The notes under the pieces: generated by a model
Seen by the model: the letters and a program-made list of their open reading frames with translations, nothing else
Told to the model about the DNA's origin: nothing
Databases searched by the model: none
In this document: piece by piece, positions 25,590-35,064 of the stretch
How positions within the stretch are numbered: position 1 is the stretch's first letter
Layout of the letters: the number at the start of each line of letters is the position of its first letter
Translations under genes and position numbers: made by a program
Assembly (NCBI GenBank): GCA_001803045.1
Contig: MHAR01000053.1
Coordinates: 1-64,000, forward strand
Direction of reading: 5' to 3'
Origin: Ignavibacteria bacterium RIFOXYB12_FULL_35_14
GTDB lineage: Bacteria > Bacteroidota > Ignavibacteria > Ignavibacteriales > Ignavibacteriaceae
DNA: 64,000 bases

Positions 25590-26570
25590 ATGCGCATAAA
25601 AAGAATTTTAAGCGGAATGCGGCCCTCTGGAAAACTGCACATAGGCCATTATGTAGGTGCATTGGAAAATTGGGTTCAGCTTCAAAATAATTATGAAAAT
25701 TTTCATCTAATTGCAGATTACCATGTTTTAACAACAGATTTAGACTCAAGTCAAATTCATGATAACACGATCGAAATGTTGATTGATTGGTTATCTGCCG
25801 GTTTAGATCCGAACAAAAGCCCGATGTTCAGACAATCGCAGATTAAGGAACACACCGAGCTAAATTTAATTTTTGGAATGTTGATAACAGTGAATCGCCT
25901 CGAAAGAAATCCAACACTTAAAGATCAGATTCGCGATCTTCACATTGACTATGTAACATTTGGACATTTTGGTTATCCTGTTCTTCAAGCCGCAGATATT
26001 CTTTTATACAAAGGTGAATTCGTTCCTGTAGGAGAAGATCAGGTACCGCATGTAGAAATTTCAAGAGAAATTGCCCGCAAGTTCAATAACCAATACGGGG
26101 AAGTTTTTCCTGAACCTGAACCTTTGCTTACAAGATTTTCACGTCTTCCCGGTTTGGATGGTAATGCTAAGATGAGTAAATCTTTAGGCAACACAATTCT
26201 TCTTTCTGATGATACTGAGACGATAAAAAGTAAATTGAAAAAGGCAGTCACTGATCCAAATAAAATCAGAAAAGGCGATCCGGGAAATCCGGACATTTGT
26301 CTTGTTTTTGCCTATCATAAAAAGTTCAATTCCGGTCAGGTTGATGAAATCGAGGCAGGATGCAGATCAGGAGCTTTGGGTTGTGTTGATTGTAAGATGA
26401 ATTGCAGTTCGAAAATTTCAGAATTACTTGAACCAATAAGATCAAAAAGACCATATTTTGAAAACAATCTTTCTGAGGTCCAAGAAATTCTTCATGAAGG
26501 CGAAATAAAAGCGAGATTAATTGCTGGCGAAACAATGAAACAAGTCCGTGAAAAAATGAAGATAGGCTAA
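25590..26570 (+). CDS. trpS: Tryptophanyl-tRNA synthetase
   Basis: A 326-residue class I aminoacyl-tRNA synthetase charging tRNA-Trp. It has GMRPSGKLHIGHYVG (HIGH signature at residues 17-20) and AKMSKSLGN (KMSKS loop). The length is normal for bacterial TrpS. The next gene, scpA, begins at the base after the stop codon, placing trpS at the head of a compact operon with scpA, scpB, rluB, dacB and lysS. Confidence 0.97.
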   Translation: MRIKRILSGMRPSGKLHIGHYVGALENWVQLQNNYENFHLIADYHVLTTDLDSSQIHDNTIEMLIDWLSAGLDPNKSPMFRQSQIKEHTELNLIFGMLITVNRLERNPTLKDQIRDLHIDYVTFGHFGYPVLQAADILLYKGEFVPVGEDQVPHVEISREIARKFNNQYGEVFPEPEPLLTRFSRLPGLDGNAKMSKSLGNTILLSDDTETIKSKLKKAVTDPNKIRKGDPGNPDICLVFAYHKKFNSGQVDEIEAGCRSGALGCVDCKMNCSSKISELLEPIRSKRPYFENNLSEVQEILHEGEIKARLIAGETMKQVREKMKIG

Positions 26571-27290
26571 GTGTATAAAATTAAGTTAGAACAATTTGAA
26601 GGACCGCTTGATCTTCTTTTGTTTTTTATCAAACGGGATGAGCTGAACATCTATGATATTCCGATATCCAGAATTACTAAGGAATTTTTAGAATACGTGA
26701 ACCTTATCAAGCTGCTTGATCTTGAAATCGCGGGTGATTTTATTTTGATGGCATCGACCCTAATGCATATAAAAGTTAGGATGCTGCTGCCTCGCGAAGT
26801 GGATGAAAAAGGCGAAGAGATTGATCCGCGTGCAGAGCTTGTAGCTGCATTGTTGGAGTATAAAAAATATAAGGAGATGTCCGAGGAATTATCATTCTTC
26901 GAATCCAACCAAAGAAAAATTAGCTTTCGGGGTAATTATTCTGTTGATCCTAAGGAAACTTTTTCGGAGTACGATGTTCTCTTAAAAGATGTCAGCATTT
27001 ATGATCTTGCAAAGACTTTCAAGAGAATAATTGAAGGAATAAAAGAAGAACCTATTCATGAAATAATAAAAGTAAACGTCTCGATCGATGAACAAATAGA
27101 ACACATACTTAATTTGATAGAAGCCAAACTTGAAATTAGTTTCTTGGAATTGATAGAGGGAATGAAAGAAAAAATTAGAATAGTTGTAACATTTATTGCT
27201 CTGCTTGAACTGACAAAAATGGGAAAAATAGGTATTAAAGCTGCAAAGGATTTTAACAACTTTACACTTTACAAATTAGCCAATGGATGA
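26571..27290 (+). CDS. scpA: Segregation and condensation protein A
   Basis: A 239-residue kleisin that bridges the heads of the SMC dimer in the bacterial condensin complex. The N-terminus KLEQFEGPLDLLLFFIKRDEL and MASTLMHIKVRMLLP are diagnostic; the C-terminus is a winged-helix that contacts the SMC head. The start is a GTG directly after the trpS stop. It overlaps scpB by 8 nt. Confidence 0.95.
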   Translation: MYKIKLEQFEGPLDLLLFFIKRDELNIYDIPISRITKEFLEYVNLIKLLDLEIAGDFILMASTLMHIKVRMLLPREVDEKGEEIDPRAELVAALLEYKKYKEMSEELSFFESNQRKISFRGNYSVDPKETFSEYDVLLKDVSIYDLAKTFKRIIEGIKEEPIHEIIKVNVSIDEQIEHILNLIEAKLEISFLELIEGMKEKIRIVVTFIALLELTKMGKIGIKAAKDFNNFTLYKLANG

Positions 27291-27927
27291 TATTTACAAG
27301 TCCGTAATTGAAGCAATAATTTTTTCATCGGATGAACCAATTCCGGAATCCGAAATTATTAAAGCGATAAAAGCAATCGATGGCGATGAGACTGAAATGT
27401 CTCAAGAAGATGTTCAGAAAGCCGTAGATGAGCTAAATTTATTTTATGTTGCAAATGGCTCGGCAGTGAACATTGTTAAAATTGCAGATGGATTCTTGCA
27501 CGCAACAAAACCTGAGTATGCAAAATATGTTGGTTACATTTCCTCTGAAAAAAGCAAAAAAAGATTAAGCCAAGCTGCTTTGGAAACCCTTTCCATAATT
27601 GCTTACAAGCAGCCAATCACAAAGCCTGAACTCGAATCGATTCGCGGAGTCAATTGTGATTACATGCTTACAGCACTTTTAGAAAAGAAATTAATTACGA
27701 TTGCAGGAAGAGCTGAAACTATCGGACGACCGTTGCTCTATAAAACCACCGATGAATTTCTAAAGTACTTTGGTTTAAAAAATTTAAGCGATCTTCCTAA
27801 ACCGAGAGAAATTGAAGATATAATGCAAGATGAGGATTTTATTGAACAAAAGAAAAGAATTATGATGAACCTGATGGAAGAGAATTTGGAAAAAGAAATT
27901 AAAGATGAATCTGAAAATGCAGATTAG
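27283..27927 (+). CDS. scpB: Segregation and condensation protein B
   Basis: A 214-residue partner of ScpA, consisting of two winged-helix domains. SIIAYKQPITKPELESIRGV is the family signature, and GRAETIGRPLLYKTT follows. A charged tail ends the protein. The 8-nt overlap with scpA and the overlap with the downstream pseudouridine synthase gene indicate coupled translation. Confidence 0.95.
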   Translation: MDDIYKSVIEAIIFSSDEPIPESEIIKAIKAIDGDETEMSQEDVQKAVDELNLFYVANGSAVNIVKIADGFLHATKPEYAKYVGYISSEKSKKRLSQAALETLSIIAYKQPITKPELESIRGVNCDYMLTALLEKKLITIAGRAETIGRPLLYKTTDEFLKYFGLKNLSDLPKPREIEDIMQDEDFIEQKKRIMMNLMEENLEKEIKDESENAD

Positions 27928-28627
27928 AATTAATAAATATTTATCCGATTGCGGAATCGCTTCAAGGAGAAAAGTTGAAGAGTTCATTCTTCAGGGCAGG
28001 GTAATGGTTAATAATAAAACTGTTGGCAATCTATCAATAAAAATTGATTCTGAAAATGATTTTGTTCATGTTGATGGCGAAGTTGTCTCCATTAAAAAGC
28101 ATGTTTACTACCTATTAAACAAGCCTAAAGGCACAATTACGACTACAAAGGATGATAAGGGACGCACAACAGTAGTTGATCTAATAAAGAGTGATCAAAG
28201 CATTTACCCGATAGGACGATTAGATTTTAATACTACTGGTGTTCTTCTGTTAACGAACGATGGTAATTTTTCATATTTGCTTTCTCATCCCAAACATAAA
28301 GTTCCCAGAGAATATGATGTTAAGCTTGACAGAGAATTAACTGAAGAAGATAGGAAAAGATTAGTATTAGGCATCGTGCTCGAAAAGAAACAAAGTAGAT
28401 TTGAATCAATAACTTCACCTCAAAAGAAAAACAAGGTTTTGCTTCGTGTCAAATGCTATGAAGGAAAAAACCACTTTGTAAAAAGAATGTTCGCAAGTTT
28501 GGGTTATACAGTTATATCATTAAATCGCTGCAGTTATGCGGGTTTGACAGCGGATATTCCGGTTGGTGCATATCGTAAATTATCTCTTTCAGAAATTAGT
28601 AAAATCACGAGTCACTATGCGTTATAG
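27917..28627 (+). CDS. rluB: Ribosomal large subunit pseudouridine synthase B-type
   Basis: About 236 residues, of the RsuA/RluB/E/F family. An N-terminal S4 RNA-binding domain (INKYLSDCGIASRRKVEEFI) is followed by the catalytic domain with YPIGRLDFNTTGVLLLTNDG, whose Asp attacks the uracil. RluB modifies 23S rRNA (U2605 in E. coli); RluB is the default call for scpB-linked members, though RsuA or RluE specificity cannot be excluded. Two in-frame ATGs, 27905 and 27917, are possible; the second better matches homologues. It overlaps both neighbours. Confidence 0.92.
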   Translation: MQIRINKYLSDCGIASRRKVEEFILQGRVMVNNKTVGNLSIKIDSENDFVHVDGEVVSIKKHVYYLLNKPKGTITTTKDDKGRTTVVDLIKSDQSIYPIGRLDFNTTGVLLLTNDGNFSYLLSHPKHKVPREYDVKLDRELTEEDRKRLVLGIVLEKKQSRFESITSPQKKNKVLLRVKCYEGKNHFVKRMFASLGYTVISLNRCSYAGLTADIPVGAYRKLSLSEISKITSHYAL

Positions 28628-30110
28628 TTTTTTATTTATGACAATCATAATTCTTACCCTTAACCTAAATGCACAGATAACTGTTAAGGACACACTAACA
28701 AAATATTCATACACAACTGTTTCAGATTTTTGGGCTCAGATGGATGATATTTTTAACGATCCGAATTTTAGCAATGCACATTGGGGAGTTTTAATTCAGT
28801 CATTAGAAACAGGAGAATATTTTTACAAGCGTAATGAAAATAAATTATTCATGCCTGCTTCTAATCTCAAGCTTTTTACTAGCAGCGCGGGATTAGTTTT
28901 ATTAGGTGATGATTACAAATTCACAACAAACATTTACATGCGCGGAAGGATGGATGGATCATCACTTATTGGTGATATTGTTGTTCAAGGTAGAGGAGAC
29001 CCAACTCTGTCCGGAAGATTTTATCAAAATGATGTATTAAAAGTATTTAATGATTGGGCTGATTCATTACTTGAATTTGGTATTGATGAGATTACTGGTA
29101 ATATTATTGGAGATGATAACGAATTTGATGATCTCGGACTTGGTGAAGGATGGCAATGGGATTATGAAAGTGATTGGTATGCAGCTCAGTCTTCAGCACT
29201 ATCATTTAACGACAATTGCATTGATATTATTGTAACCGCTGATTTACTTACCGGTCAAGCAAAAATTGATATCAATCCAAATACTAAATACGCTGTGATA
29301 GTAAATAAAGTATCGGTAGTTGGTGATGATTCAACGACCTCAATTGAGGTTTATCGAGAAAGAGGGACAAATGTAATTTCCGTTGCCGGTACAATTCGAA
29401 ATTCAGATTCGCTTAAAACATTTGTTACGGTAAACAACCCAACTCAGTTTACGATGGTTGTTCTGAAAGAAGTTTTAGAAAGCAAAGATATAATTGTTGG
29501 CGGATTCCCAATGGACATTGATGATATGTCTTCACCGGTAGATTATAACGAGCTCTCTAAATTGTTCACTCATAGCTCCCCTAACCTTAAAGAGGTTGTT
29601 AAAATTATTAATAAGAACAGCCAAAACTTTTTTGCCGAACAGCTGCTGAAAACTATCGGGTTAGAAATTGAGCATTTTGGTTCTGCTGAAAATGGAATTG
29701 CCTCATGCAATTCTGTTTTTCAAGAAATGGGAGTAAATCCCGAAAATATGAGCATGGTTGATGGGAGCGGTTTATCAAGATTAAACTTAGTAACTCCAAA
29801 GCAAATTGTCTCGTTGTTAAACTTCATGTACCAGCATAAATATTATCTGCCTTTTTATAATTCACTTCCAATTTCGGGAATTGACGGTACACTTGGAAAT
29901 AGAATGAAAGGTACAAAAGCTGAAAACAATGTTCGTGCAAAAACGGGTTATATTGGTTCTGTCAGAAGCCTCTCAGGCTACGTAAACACCGGAGATAATG
30001 AACCAGTAACTTTTTCCATTATTGCAAATAATTTTACAGTACCTTTAAAACTGTCCGATAACATTCAAGATCTCGTTTGCATCAGATTAGCTAACTTAAG
30101 AAGAAAATGA
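28617..30110 (+). CDS. dacB: D-alanyl-D-alanine carboxypeptidase/endopeptidase, PBP4 type
   Basis: A 497-residue exported peptidase (S13 family) that trims or cuts peptidoglycan cross-links. The signal peptide (about 1-22, ending NLNAQ) is followed by PASNLKLFT, with nucleophile Ser82 and Lys85, DGSGLSRLN in the last third, and RAKTGYIGSV carrying the KTG motif. The large insertion between the first and second motifs is typical of PBP4. The ATG at 28617 overlaps the rluB stop by 11 nt and gives a proper signal peptide; a longer version would start inside rluB. Confidence 0.93.
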   Translation: MRYSFLFMTIIILTLNLNAQITVKDTLTKYSYTTVSDFWAQMDDIFNDPNFSNAHWGVLIQSLETGEYFYKRNENKLFMPASNLKLFTSSAGLVLLGDDYKFTTNIYMRGRMDGSSLIGDIVVQGRGDPTLSGRFYQNDVLKVFNDWADSLLEFGIDEITGNIIGDDNEFDDLGLGEGWQWDYESDWYAAQSSALSFNDNCIDIIVTADLLTGQAKIDINPNTKYAVIVNKVSVVGDDSTTSIEVYRERGTNVISVAGTIRNSDSLKTFVTVNNPTQFTMVVLKEVLESKDIIVGGFPMDIDDMSSPVDYNELSKLFTHSSPNLKEVVKIINKNSQNFFAEQLLKTIGLEIEHFGSAENGIASCNSVFQEMGVNPENMSMVDGSGLSRLNLVTPKQIVSLLNFMYQHKYYLPFYNSLPISGIDGTLGNRMKGTKAENNVRAKTGYIGSVRSLSGYVNTGDNEPVTFSIIANNFTVPLKLSDNIQDLVCIRLANLRRK

Positions 30111-30120
30111 AGGAGCTAAA

Positions 30121-31632
30121 GTGGAAGAAAATTTAAATCAGGATCTCGGAGTTTTAATTCAAAGAAGGTATGAAGAGTTAGCCGAACTTAAGCAAAAGGG
30201 AATCGAGTCTTTCGCTTATTCTTATGATGTAACCAGTGACTCCGAAAATATTAAAAGTAATTTTAATGAAGAAGAAAAACGCATTGTAAAAATTGCCGGA
30301 AGAATTATGGCAATTAGAAGAATGGGAAAAGCGTCCTTCACTCACATACAAGATCACACTGGTAGAATCCAGATTTATTTGAAGAAAGATGATCTCGGGG
30401 AAAGCTATGATGTATTTAAATTGCTGGACATAGGTGATATAATCGGAGTTGAAGGTTACGTTTTCAAAACCAAAACGGGTGAAATATCTGTTCATACTAA
30501 CAATCTAACTTTGCTTGCCAAATCTTTGCGGCCACTACCAATTGCTAAAGAAACTACCGATGAATCTGGAAACAAAGTTATTCATGATCAATTCTCTGAT
30601 AAAGAATTAAGATATCGCCAGCGATATATCGATTTGGTGGTAAATCCTGATGTTAGAGAAGTTTTCACAAAAAGAAGTAAAATAATTTCTTCCATGAGAA
30701 AGTTCCTTGATTATTACGAATTTCTTGAAGTCGAAACTCCTATTCTTCAACCTTTGTATGGAGGAGCATCTGCAAGGCCTTTTACTACTTATCATAATAC
30801 ACTTGATACAACTTTATATTTAAGAATTGCTGACGAGCTTTATCTAAAGCGATTAATTATCGGTGGATTTAAAGGTGTTTACGAAATCTCAAAGGATTTC
30901 CGGAATGAAGGAATGGACAAGATGCATAATCCGGAATTCACTATGATGGAGCTGTACGTTCCATACAAAGATTATGAATGGATGATGAGCTTTGTTGAAA
31001 AAATGATTTCATCCATTTGTCTTGAAGTTTTTGAAACCGTTAAATTTAATTTTGAAGACAACATTATTAATTTTACTCCGCCCTGGAAAAGAATTTCGCT
31101 TGTTGATACCTTAAACGAAAAAATAGGTACAGATATTCTAACCACCAGCATCGATGAGCTTAAAAAAATATCTAAAAAATTTAATATAGATGTAGAGAAA
31201 ATTGAAAACAAAGCTAAGCTTATTGATGAACTATTCAGTTTTACTGTTCAGAAAGAGATAATTCAGCCGGCATTCGTCAAGGATTATCCTCTCGATCTTT
31301 CACCTTTGGCTAAAAAACATAGATCAAAAGAAGGCTTGGTTGAAAGATTTGAGGGATTTGTTAGCGGACGAGAAATTTGCAATGCTTTTTCAGAGCTGAA
31401 TGATCCGATAGATCAGAAGAAAAGATTTGATGAGCAGATGAAAATGCGCGAAGCCGGTGATGAAGAAGCTCAGCAAATTGATGAGGATTTCTTGAAAGCT
31501 TTGGAGTATGGTATGCCGCCGTCTGCAGGATTAGGAGTTGGCATTGACCGTTTGGTCATGCTTCTGACTAATCAATCTTCAATCCGGGATGTGATCTTCT
31601 TTCCGCAAATGAAACCGGAATCCAAGTCATAG
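30121..31632 (+). CDS. lysS: Lysyl-tRNA synthetase, class II
   Basis: A 503-residue class II synthetase charging tRNA-Lys. An N-terminal OB-fold anticodon-binding domain (about 55-150) precedes the catalytic core with motif 2 (YEISKDFRNEGMDKMHNPEFT) shortened here, and motif 3 (PPSAGLGVGIDRLVMLLT). The GTG start at 30121 has AAGGAG at 30110-30115 in front. It is the last gene of the trpS operon; the DUF2279 gene follows after about 50 nt. Confidence 0.97.
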   Translation: MEENLNQDLGVLIQRRYEELAELKQKGIESFAYSYDVTSDSENIKSNFNEEEKRIVKIAGRIMAIRRMGKASFTHIQDHTGRIQIYLKKDDLGESYDVFKLLDIGDIIGVEGYVFKTKTGEISVHTNNLTLLAKSLRPLPIAKETTDESGNKVIHDQFSDKELRYRQRYIDLVVNPDVREVFTKRSKIISSMRKFLDYYEFLEVETPILQPLYGGASARPFTTYHNTLDTTLYLRIADELYLKRLIIGGFKGVYEISKDFRNEGMDKMHNPEFTMMELYVPYKDYEWMMSFVEKMISSICLEVFETVKFNFEDNIINFTPPWKRISLVDTLNEKIGTDILTTSIDELKKISKKFNIDVEKIENKAKLIDELFSFTVQKEIIQPAFVKDYPLDLSPLAKKHRSKEGLVERFEGFVSGREICNAFSELNDPIDQKKRFDEQMKMREAGDEEAQQIDEDFLKALEYGMPPSAGLGVGIDRLVMLLTNQSSIRDVIFFPQMKPESKS

Positions 31633-31684
31633 TTGTGATTGACTAGTGGCTGTTTTTTCGTTTAAGAAATTTATATTGATTGGC

Positions 31685-32662
31685 ATGCGAAGTTCTCTGT
31701 TTAGAAAATATATTTTCCTCTTATTTAGTTATTCATTCATTGCCTGTACAATATTTCCACAATCTATTGATTCGGTGAAAGATAATTCCATAAATGTAAA
31801 AGCGTCATTTAATTCGCTAATATATTCTAAGATTCCAGAAGTTATGTCCTCTTACCGCGAAGGTTATCAATTCAATCCTTTTAGAAGCAAAATTAATTAC
31901 CCCGTTCTTGCCGGAATGAGTGCAGCATTTTTAGGAACTGGTACTGCTATTCATTTATATCAACAGAAAGCTTGGTGGAGCGATCAGCGAACAGATTTCC
32001 ATTTTGAAAATGATTGGGGTTACGCACTCTGGATTGATAAAATTGGTCATGCATATGGTGCAATGTTAATTCAACATGGAATTTCTGCAGGATTGGAAGC
32101 TGCTAACTTAGAAGCTGAACAATGCGTTTGGTATGGTTCACTTGCAGCTTTATCATTTCAGACTTTCATAGAAATTGAAGACGGATTCGGTCCTCAGTGG
32201 GGGTTCAGTCCCGGCGATTTTTACGGTAATGTTTTTGGATCCGCATATCCTGTTTTGCAATATTATGTTCCGTTTTTTAAAAATATTATGTTCAAGGCAA
32301 GCTATTTGCCAAAGGATTTGAATAAAACGAATCCAAACAGCGGACAAAAACATATTATTGTGGATGATTATCACGGACAAAAATTTTGGATATCAGCTAG
32401 AATGAAAAACCTTCTTCCTGAAAGTGTTGCCAAAGTATGGCCTGAATTCTTAATGCTTGCTGTCGGAATGGGTGTAAAAAATCTTGATGGCAGCGGAGGA
32501 GGACAAAGAGAGTTTTATATTGCTTTTGATTTTGATGCCGAGACTATTCCTTTATATGGAGATATGTGGCAGTTTGTAAAAAATACTCTGAACTTCATCC
32601 ATTTTCCTATGCCGGGAATTCGGATATCACCTGACGCAGCTTTTTTTGCATTGTGTTTTTGA
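31685..32662 (+). CDS. DUF2279 (YfiM-like) exported protein
   Basis: A 325-residue protein with a signal peptide (about 1-26: KYIFLLFSYSFIACTIFPQS) and a DUF2279 domain (from about residue 75) with DKIGHAYGAMLIQHG and FGPQWGFSPGDFYGN. Members are outer-membrane-associated proteins of unknown function. I choose the ATG at 31685 over an upstream in-frame GTG (31646) because it places the signal peptide at the N-terminus. The C-terminus overlaps the possible start of the glycosyltransferase gene by up to 10 nt. Confidence 0.8.
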   Translation: MRSSLFRKYIFLLFSYSFIACTIFPQSIDSVKDNSINVKASFNSLIYSKIPEVMSSYREGYQFNPFRSKINYPVLAGMSAAFLGTGTAIHLYQQKAWWSDQRTDFHFENDWGYALWIDKIGHAYGAMLIQHGISAGLEAANLEAEQCVWYGSLAALSFQTFIEIEDGFGPQWGFSPGDFYGNVFGSAYPVLQYYVPFFKNIMFKASYLPKDLNKTNPNSGQKHIIVDDYHGQKFWISARMKNLLPESVAKVWPEFLMLAVGMGVKNLDGSGGGQREFYIAFDFDAETIPLYGDMWQFVKNTLNFIHFPMPGIRISPDAAFFALCF

Positions 32663-33399
32663 GTGATAAATTGAAATATAGCATAATAATACCCACACTT
32701 AATGAAGAAGCATTGCTTCCTAAACTTCTCAATCAGTTAAATGATAAAAAACTTAGGAGCAGTTATGAATTCGAAATTATTATTTCTGATGGAGGCAGCA
32801 AGGATAAAACGTTAGAAATCTCTCGAAACCTGGTTGACAAAATTATTCTTAACCAAGATCAAGTATCACAAAATATTGCTGCAGGGCGAAACATAGGTGC
32901 AAAGTCTGCTTCCGGTGAAATATTGATTTTTCTGAATGGAGATGTTATTCTGAACGATGCTTTTTATTTCTTTGATTATTTAGAGAAACATTTTAATTAT
33001 TCCAATTACTTAGCGTTCACATGCGATGTTTGGATTTATCCTGAAGAGGAAAAATTTAGCGATAAAATTTATCATACTATCTATAATAATTATTTTGGGA
33101 CTTTAAACTACATTGGTGTTGGAATGGGAAGAGGTGAGTGCCAGGTTATTAGAAGAGACGTTTTCATAGAAGTTGGCGGCTATAATGAAAAATGTGCTGC
33201 AGGAGAAGATTTTGAACTGTTTAAGAGGATTAGGAAGATGGGAAAGATTCTATTTTCCAAAAATGTTTTTGTTTTTGAATCACCAAGGAGATTTAGAAGA
33301 TTTGGGTATGCGAAGGTCACTCTTTCATGGATGGTCAATAGCTTTTCAGTTATCTTTAAAAAGAGATCCATGCTAACAGAATGGGAACAAGTTAGATAA
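32653..33399 (+). CDS. Glycosyltransferase, family 2
   Basis: A GT-A fold transferase of up to 248 residues using a nucleotide-sugar donor. Visible motifs: SIIIPTLNEE at the start, ISDGGSKDKT, FLNGDV (DXD-like metal site) and GEDFELFKRI near the C-terminus. The acceptor is unknown; adjacency to a Wzi-like barrel protein suggests surface glycan assembly. The start is unclear: GTG 32653, TTG 32659 and TTG 32671 are in frame; the last gives the typical KYSIIIPTLNEE beginning. A basic, hydrophobic patch at the C-terminus may contact the membrane. The next gene starts directly after its stop. Confidence 0.87.
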   Translation: MFLSDKLKYSIIIPTLNEEALLPKLLNQLNDKKLRSSYEFEIIISDGGSKDKTLEISRNLVDKIILNQDQVSQNIAAGRNIGAKSASGEILIFLNGDVILNDAFYFFDYLEKHFNYSNYLAFTCDVWIYPEEEKFSDKIYHTIYNNYFGTLNYIGVGMGRGECQVIRRDVFIEVGGYNEKCAAGEDFELFKRIRKMGKILFSKNVFVFESPRRFRRFGYAKVTLSWMVNSFSVIFKKRSMLTEWEQVR

Positions 33400-35049
33400 A
33401 TGAAAATAATAATTTTTTTCCTAGTATTATCCTTTAATTTATTTCCGCAAGCTGAATACGTGAGTGTGAGTAACCGCATTTATGATTTTCTGGAAAGGAT
33501 GGATAATCTTAATCTAGTCGAAAAATATAATTCATTCGAAATTCCTAAAACCAGGCAAGAGCTAGCAGATTATCTAAAACAGATTATTTCCTTATCAAAT
33601 CAATTGGATGAAGTTGATAAACAAATGCTCGAAGATTTCAAGATTGAATTTGAATATGAATTGTTCGGATCATTAGAAAAATCCGAATCAATTATAGGAA
33701 ATAACGATTATGATTTTTTATCTCAGAAGGAAAAATATTTTTATTACTTCTCCAAAGAATCGAAACTGAGCTTATTCATAAATCTCATCGCGGAAGGAGA
33801 ACTAATATTTAACAGAAATAGTATAGCCAACAACACGAGTTCTGCTACATTAGTTAATGTTGGCGGTGAATTGCGTGGAACTGTATTGGATAAAGTTGGT
33901 TTTTACTTGAGGGGAACAAATGGAATTGCACGTGGTGATCGTAATACCGCAATGCTGAAAAAAGAATTGCTTTATAATTTTAAGTTCACCGAAAAACCTG
34001 ATGAAAGATTTTTTGATGAAACTCAAGCTTATGTTTCTGCCGATTTCGATCTTATCAAATTAAAATTAGCAAGAGACCGTCTCGAACTTGGTTACGGTAC
34101 AAATAAGTCTATTTTGGATGATAACTCGCCGTTGTTTGATTATCTCTCATTCAAGATTGATTATGACTTTTTCAACTTTTCATATGTTCACGGGAAGTTA
34201 TTAGGTGACAGTAAGTTCATAAATGATAGCATAAGCGGAAGTTATAACCTTATCCCAGAGAAATATTTTGCTTACCACCGAATGGGTTTTGATATTTCAC
34301 CTCATTTTAATTTTGGTTTGGGTGAAGTGGTTGTTTACGGCGACCGACCATTTGATTTAAGCTATCTTGTTCCATTCAGTTTTCTAAAATCCGTAGAACA
34401 TTCAAATCGTGACCGGGATAATACAATGCTTTTCTTCGATTTTATTAACCAGACTATTCCGAAGACAAAAGTATATTTTACTTTTTTGATTGACGATATT
34501 TCATTTAGCAAAATAGGAAAAGCGTGGTGGGGCAATCAAACTTTATTCAATATCGGATTGCAATCATCACCGTTTTATCAATCAATTCCTATTGATGTTA
34601 AGTTTGAATATTTACGTCTTCAGCCTTATACTTTTTCTCACAGGTTGAGCAGAAACAGTTTTACGCACTATGGGTACAATTTAGGTACATCTGTACAACC
34701 AAATAGTGAATTGTTTTTTTTAGGAATAAGTTATAGGTTTACAAGTAGATTAACTCTTGCGGCCGATTTTAGTTACAGCAACCACGGTGCCAATTTTGTT
34801 AATAATGACGGTACGATTCAGAATGTCGGAGGAGATATAAAACTAGGACATCGAACTTTTGATTGGGAGACAACAAAATTTTTAGATGGGGAGCTAGAAA
34901 TCTTTAGAAATATTTCCGCAAAAATTTATTACGAACCAATTAATCAATTTTCCTTTTTCCTTAATGCTGCATATACTTCTAATTCAACAAGCAAATTAAA
35001 ATTACAGAACGACACCCAGATCTTTTTTGGAACGAGCTTAAATTTTTAA
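33400..35049 (+). CDS. Capsule assembly Wzi-family-like outer membrane protein
   Basis: A 549-residue protein with a short signal peptide (about 1-18, ending LFPQ), an N-terminal helical region (RIYDFLERMDNLNL, then QELADYLKQI) and a long C-terminal beta-barrel-like part rich in alternating aromatic strands. This layout and phrases such as LARDRLELGYG and RGTNGIARG fit the Wzi capsule-assembly family as found in Bacteroidota. Wzi of E. coli anchors capsule polysaccharide on the surface; no wza/wzb/wzc genes are here, so the role is inferred. It starts at the base after the glycosyltransferase stop. Confidence 0.7.
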   Translation: MKIIIFFLVLSFNLFPQAEYVSVSNRIYDFLERMDNLNLVEKYNSFEIPKTRQELADYLKQIISLSNQLDEVDKQMLEDFKIEFEYELFGSLEKSESIIGNNDYDFLSQKEKYFYYFSKESKLSLFINLIAEGELIFNRNSIANNTSSATLVNVGGELRGTVLDKVGFYLRGTNGIARGDRNTAMLKKELLYNFKFTEKPDERFFDETQAYVSADFDLIKLKLARDRLELGYGTNKSILDDNSPLFDYLSFKIDYDFFNFSYVHGKLLGDSKFINDSISGSYNLIPEKYFAYHRMGFDISPHFNFGLGEVVVYGDRPFDLSYLVPFSFLKSVEHSNRDRDNTMLFFDFINQTIPKTKVYFTFLIDDISFSKIGKAWWGNQTLFNIGLQSSPFYQSIPIDVKFEYLRLQPYTFSHRLSRNSFTHYGYNLGTSVQPNSELFFLGISYRFTSRLTLAADFSYSNHGANFVNNDGTIQNVGGDIKLGHRTFDWETTKFLDGELEIFRNISAKIYYEPINQFSFFLNAAYTSNSTSKLKLQNDTQIFFGTSLNF

Positions 35050-35064
35050 TTCATTGGAGTTAAA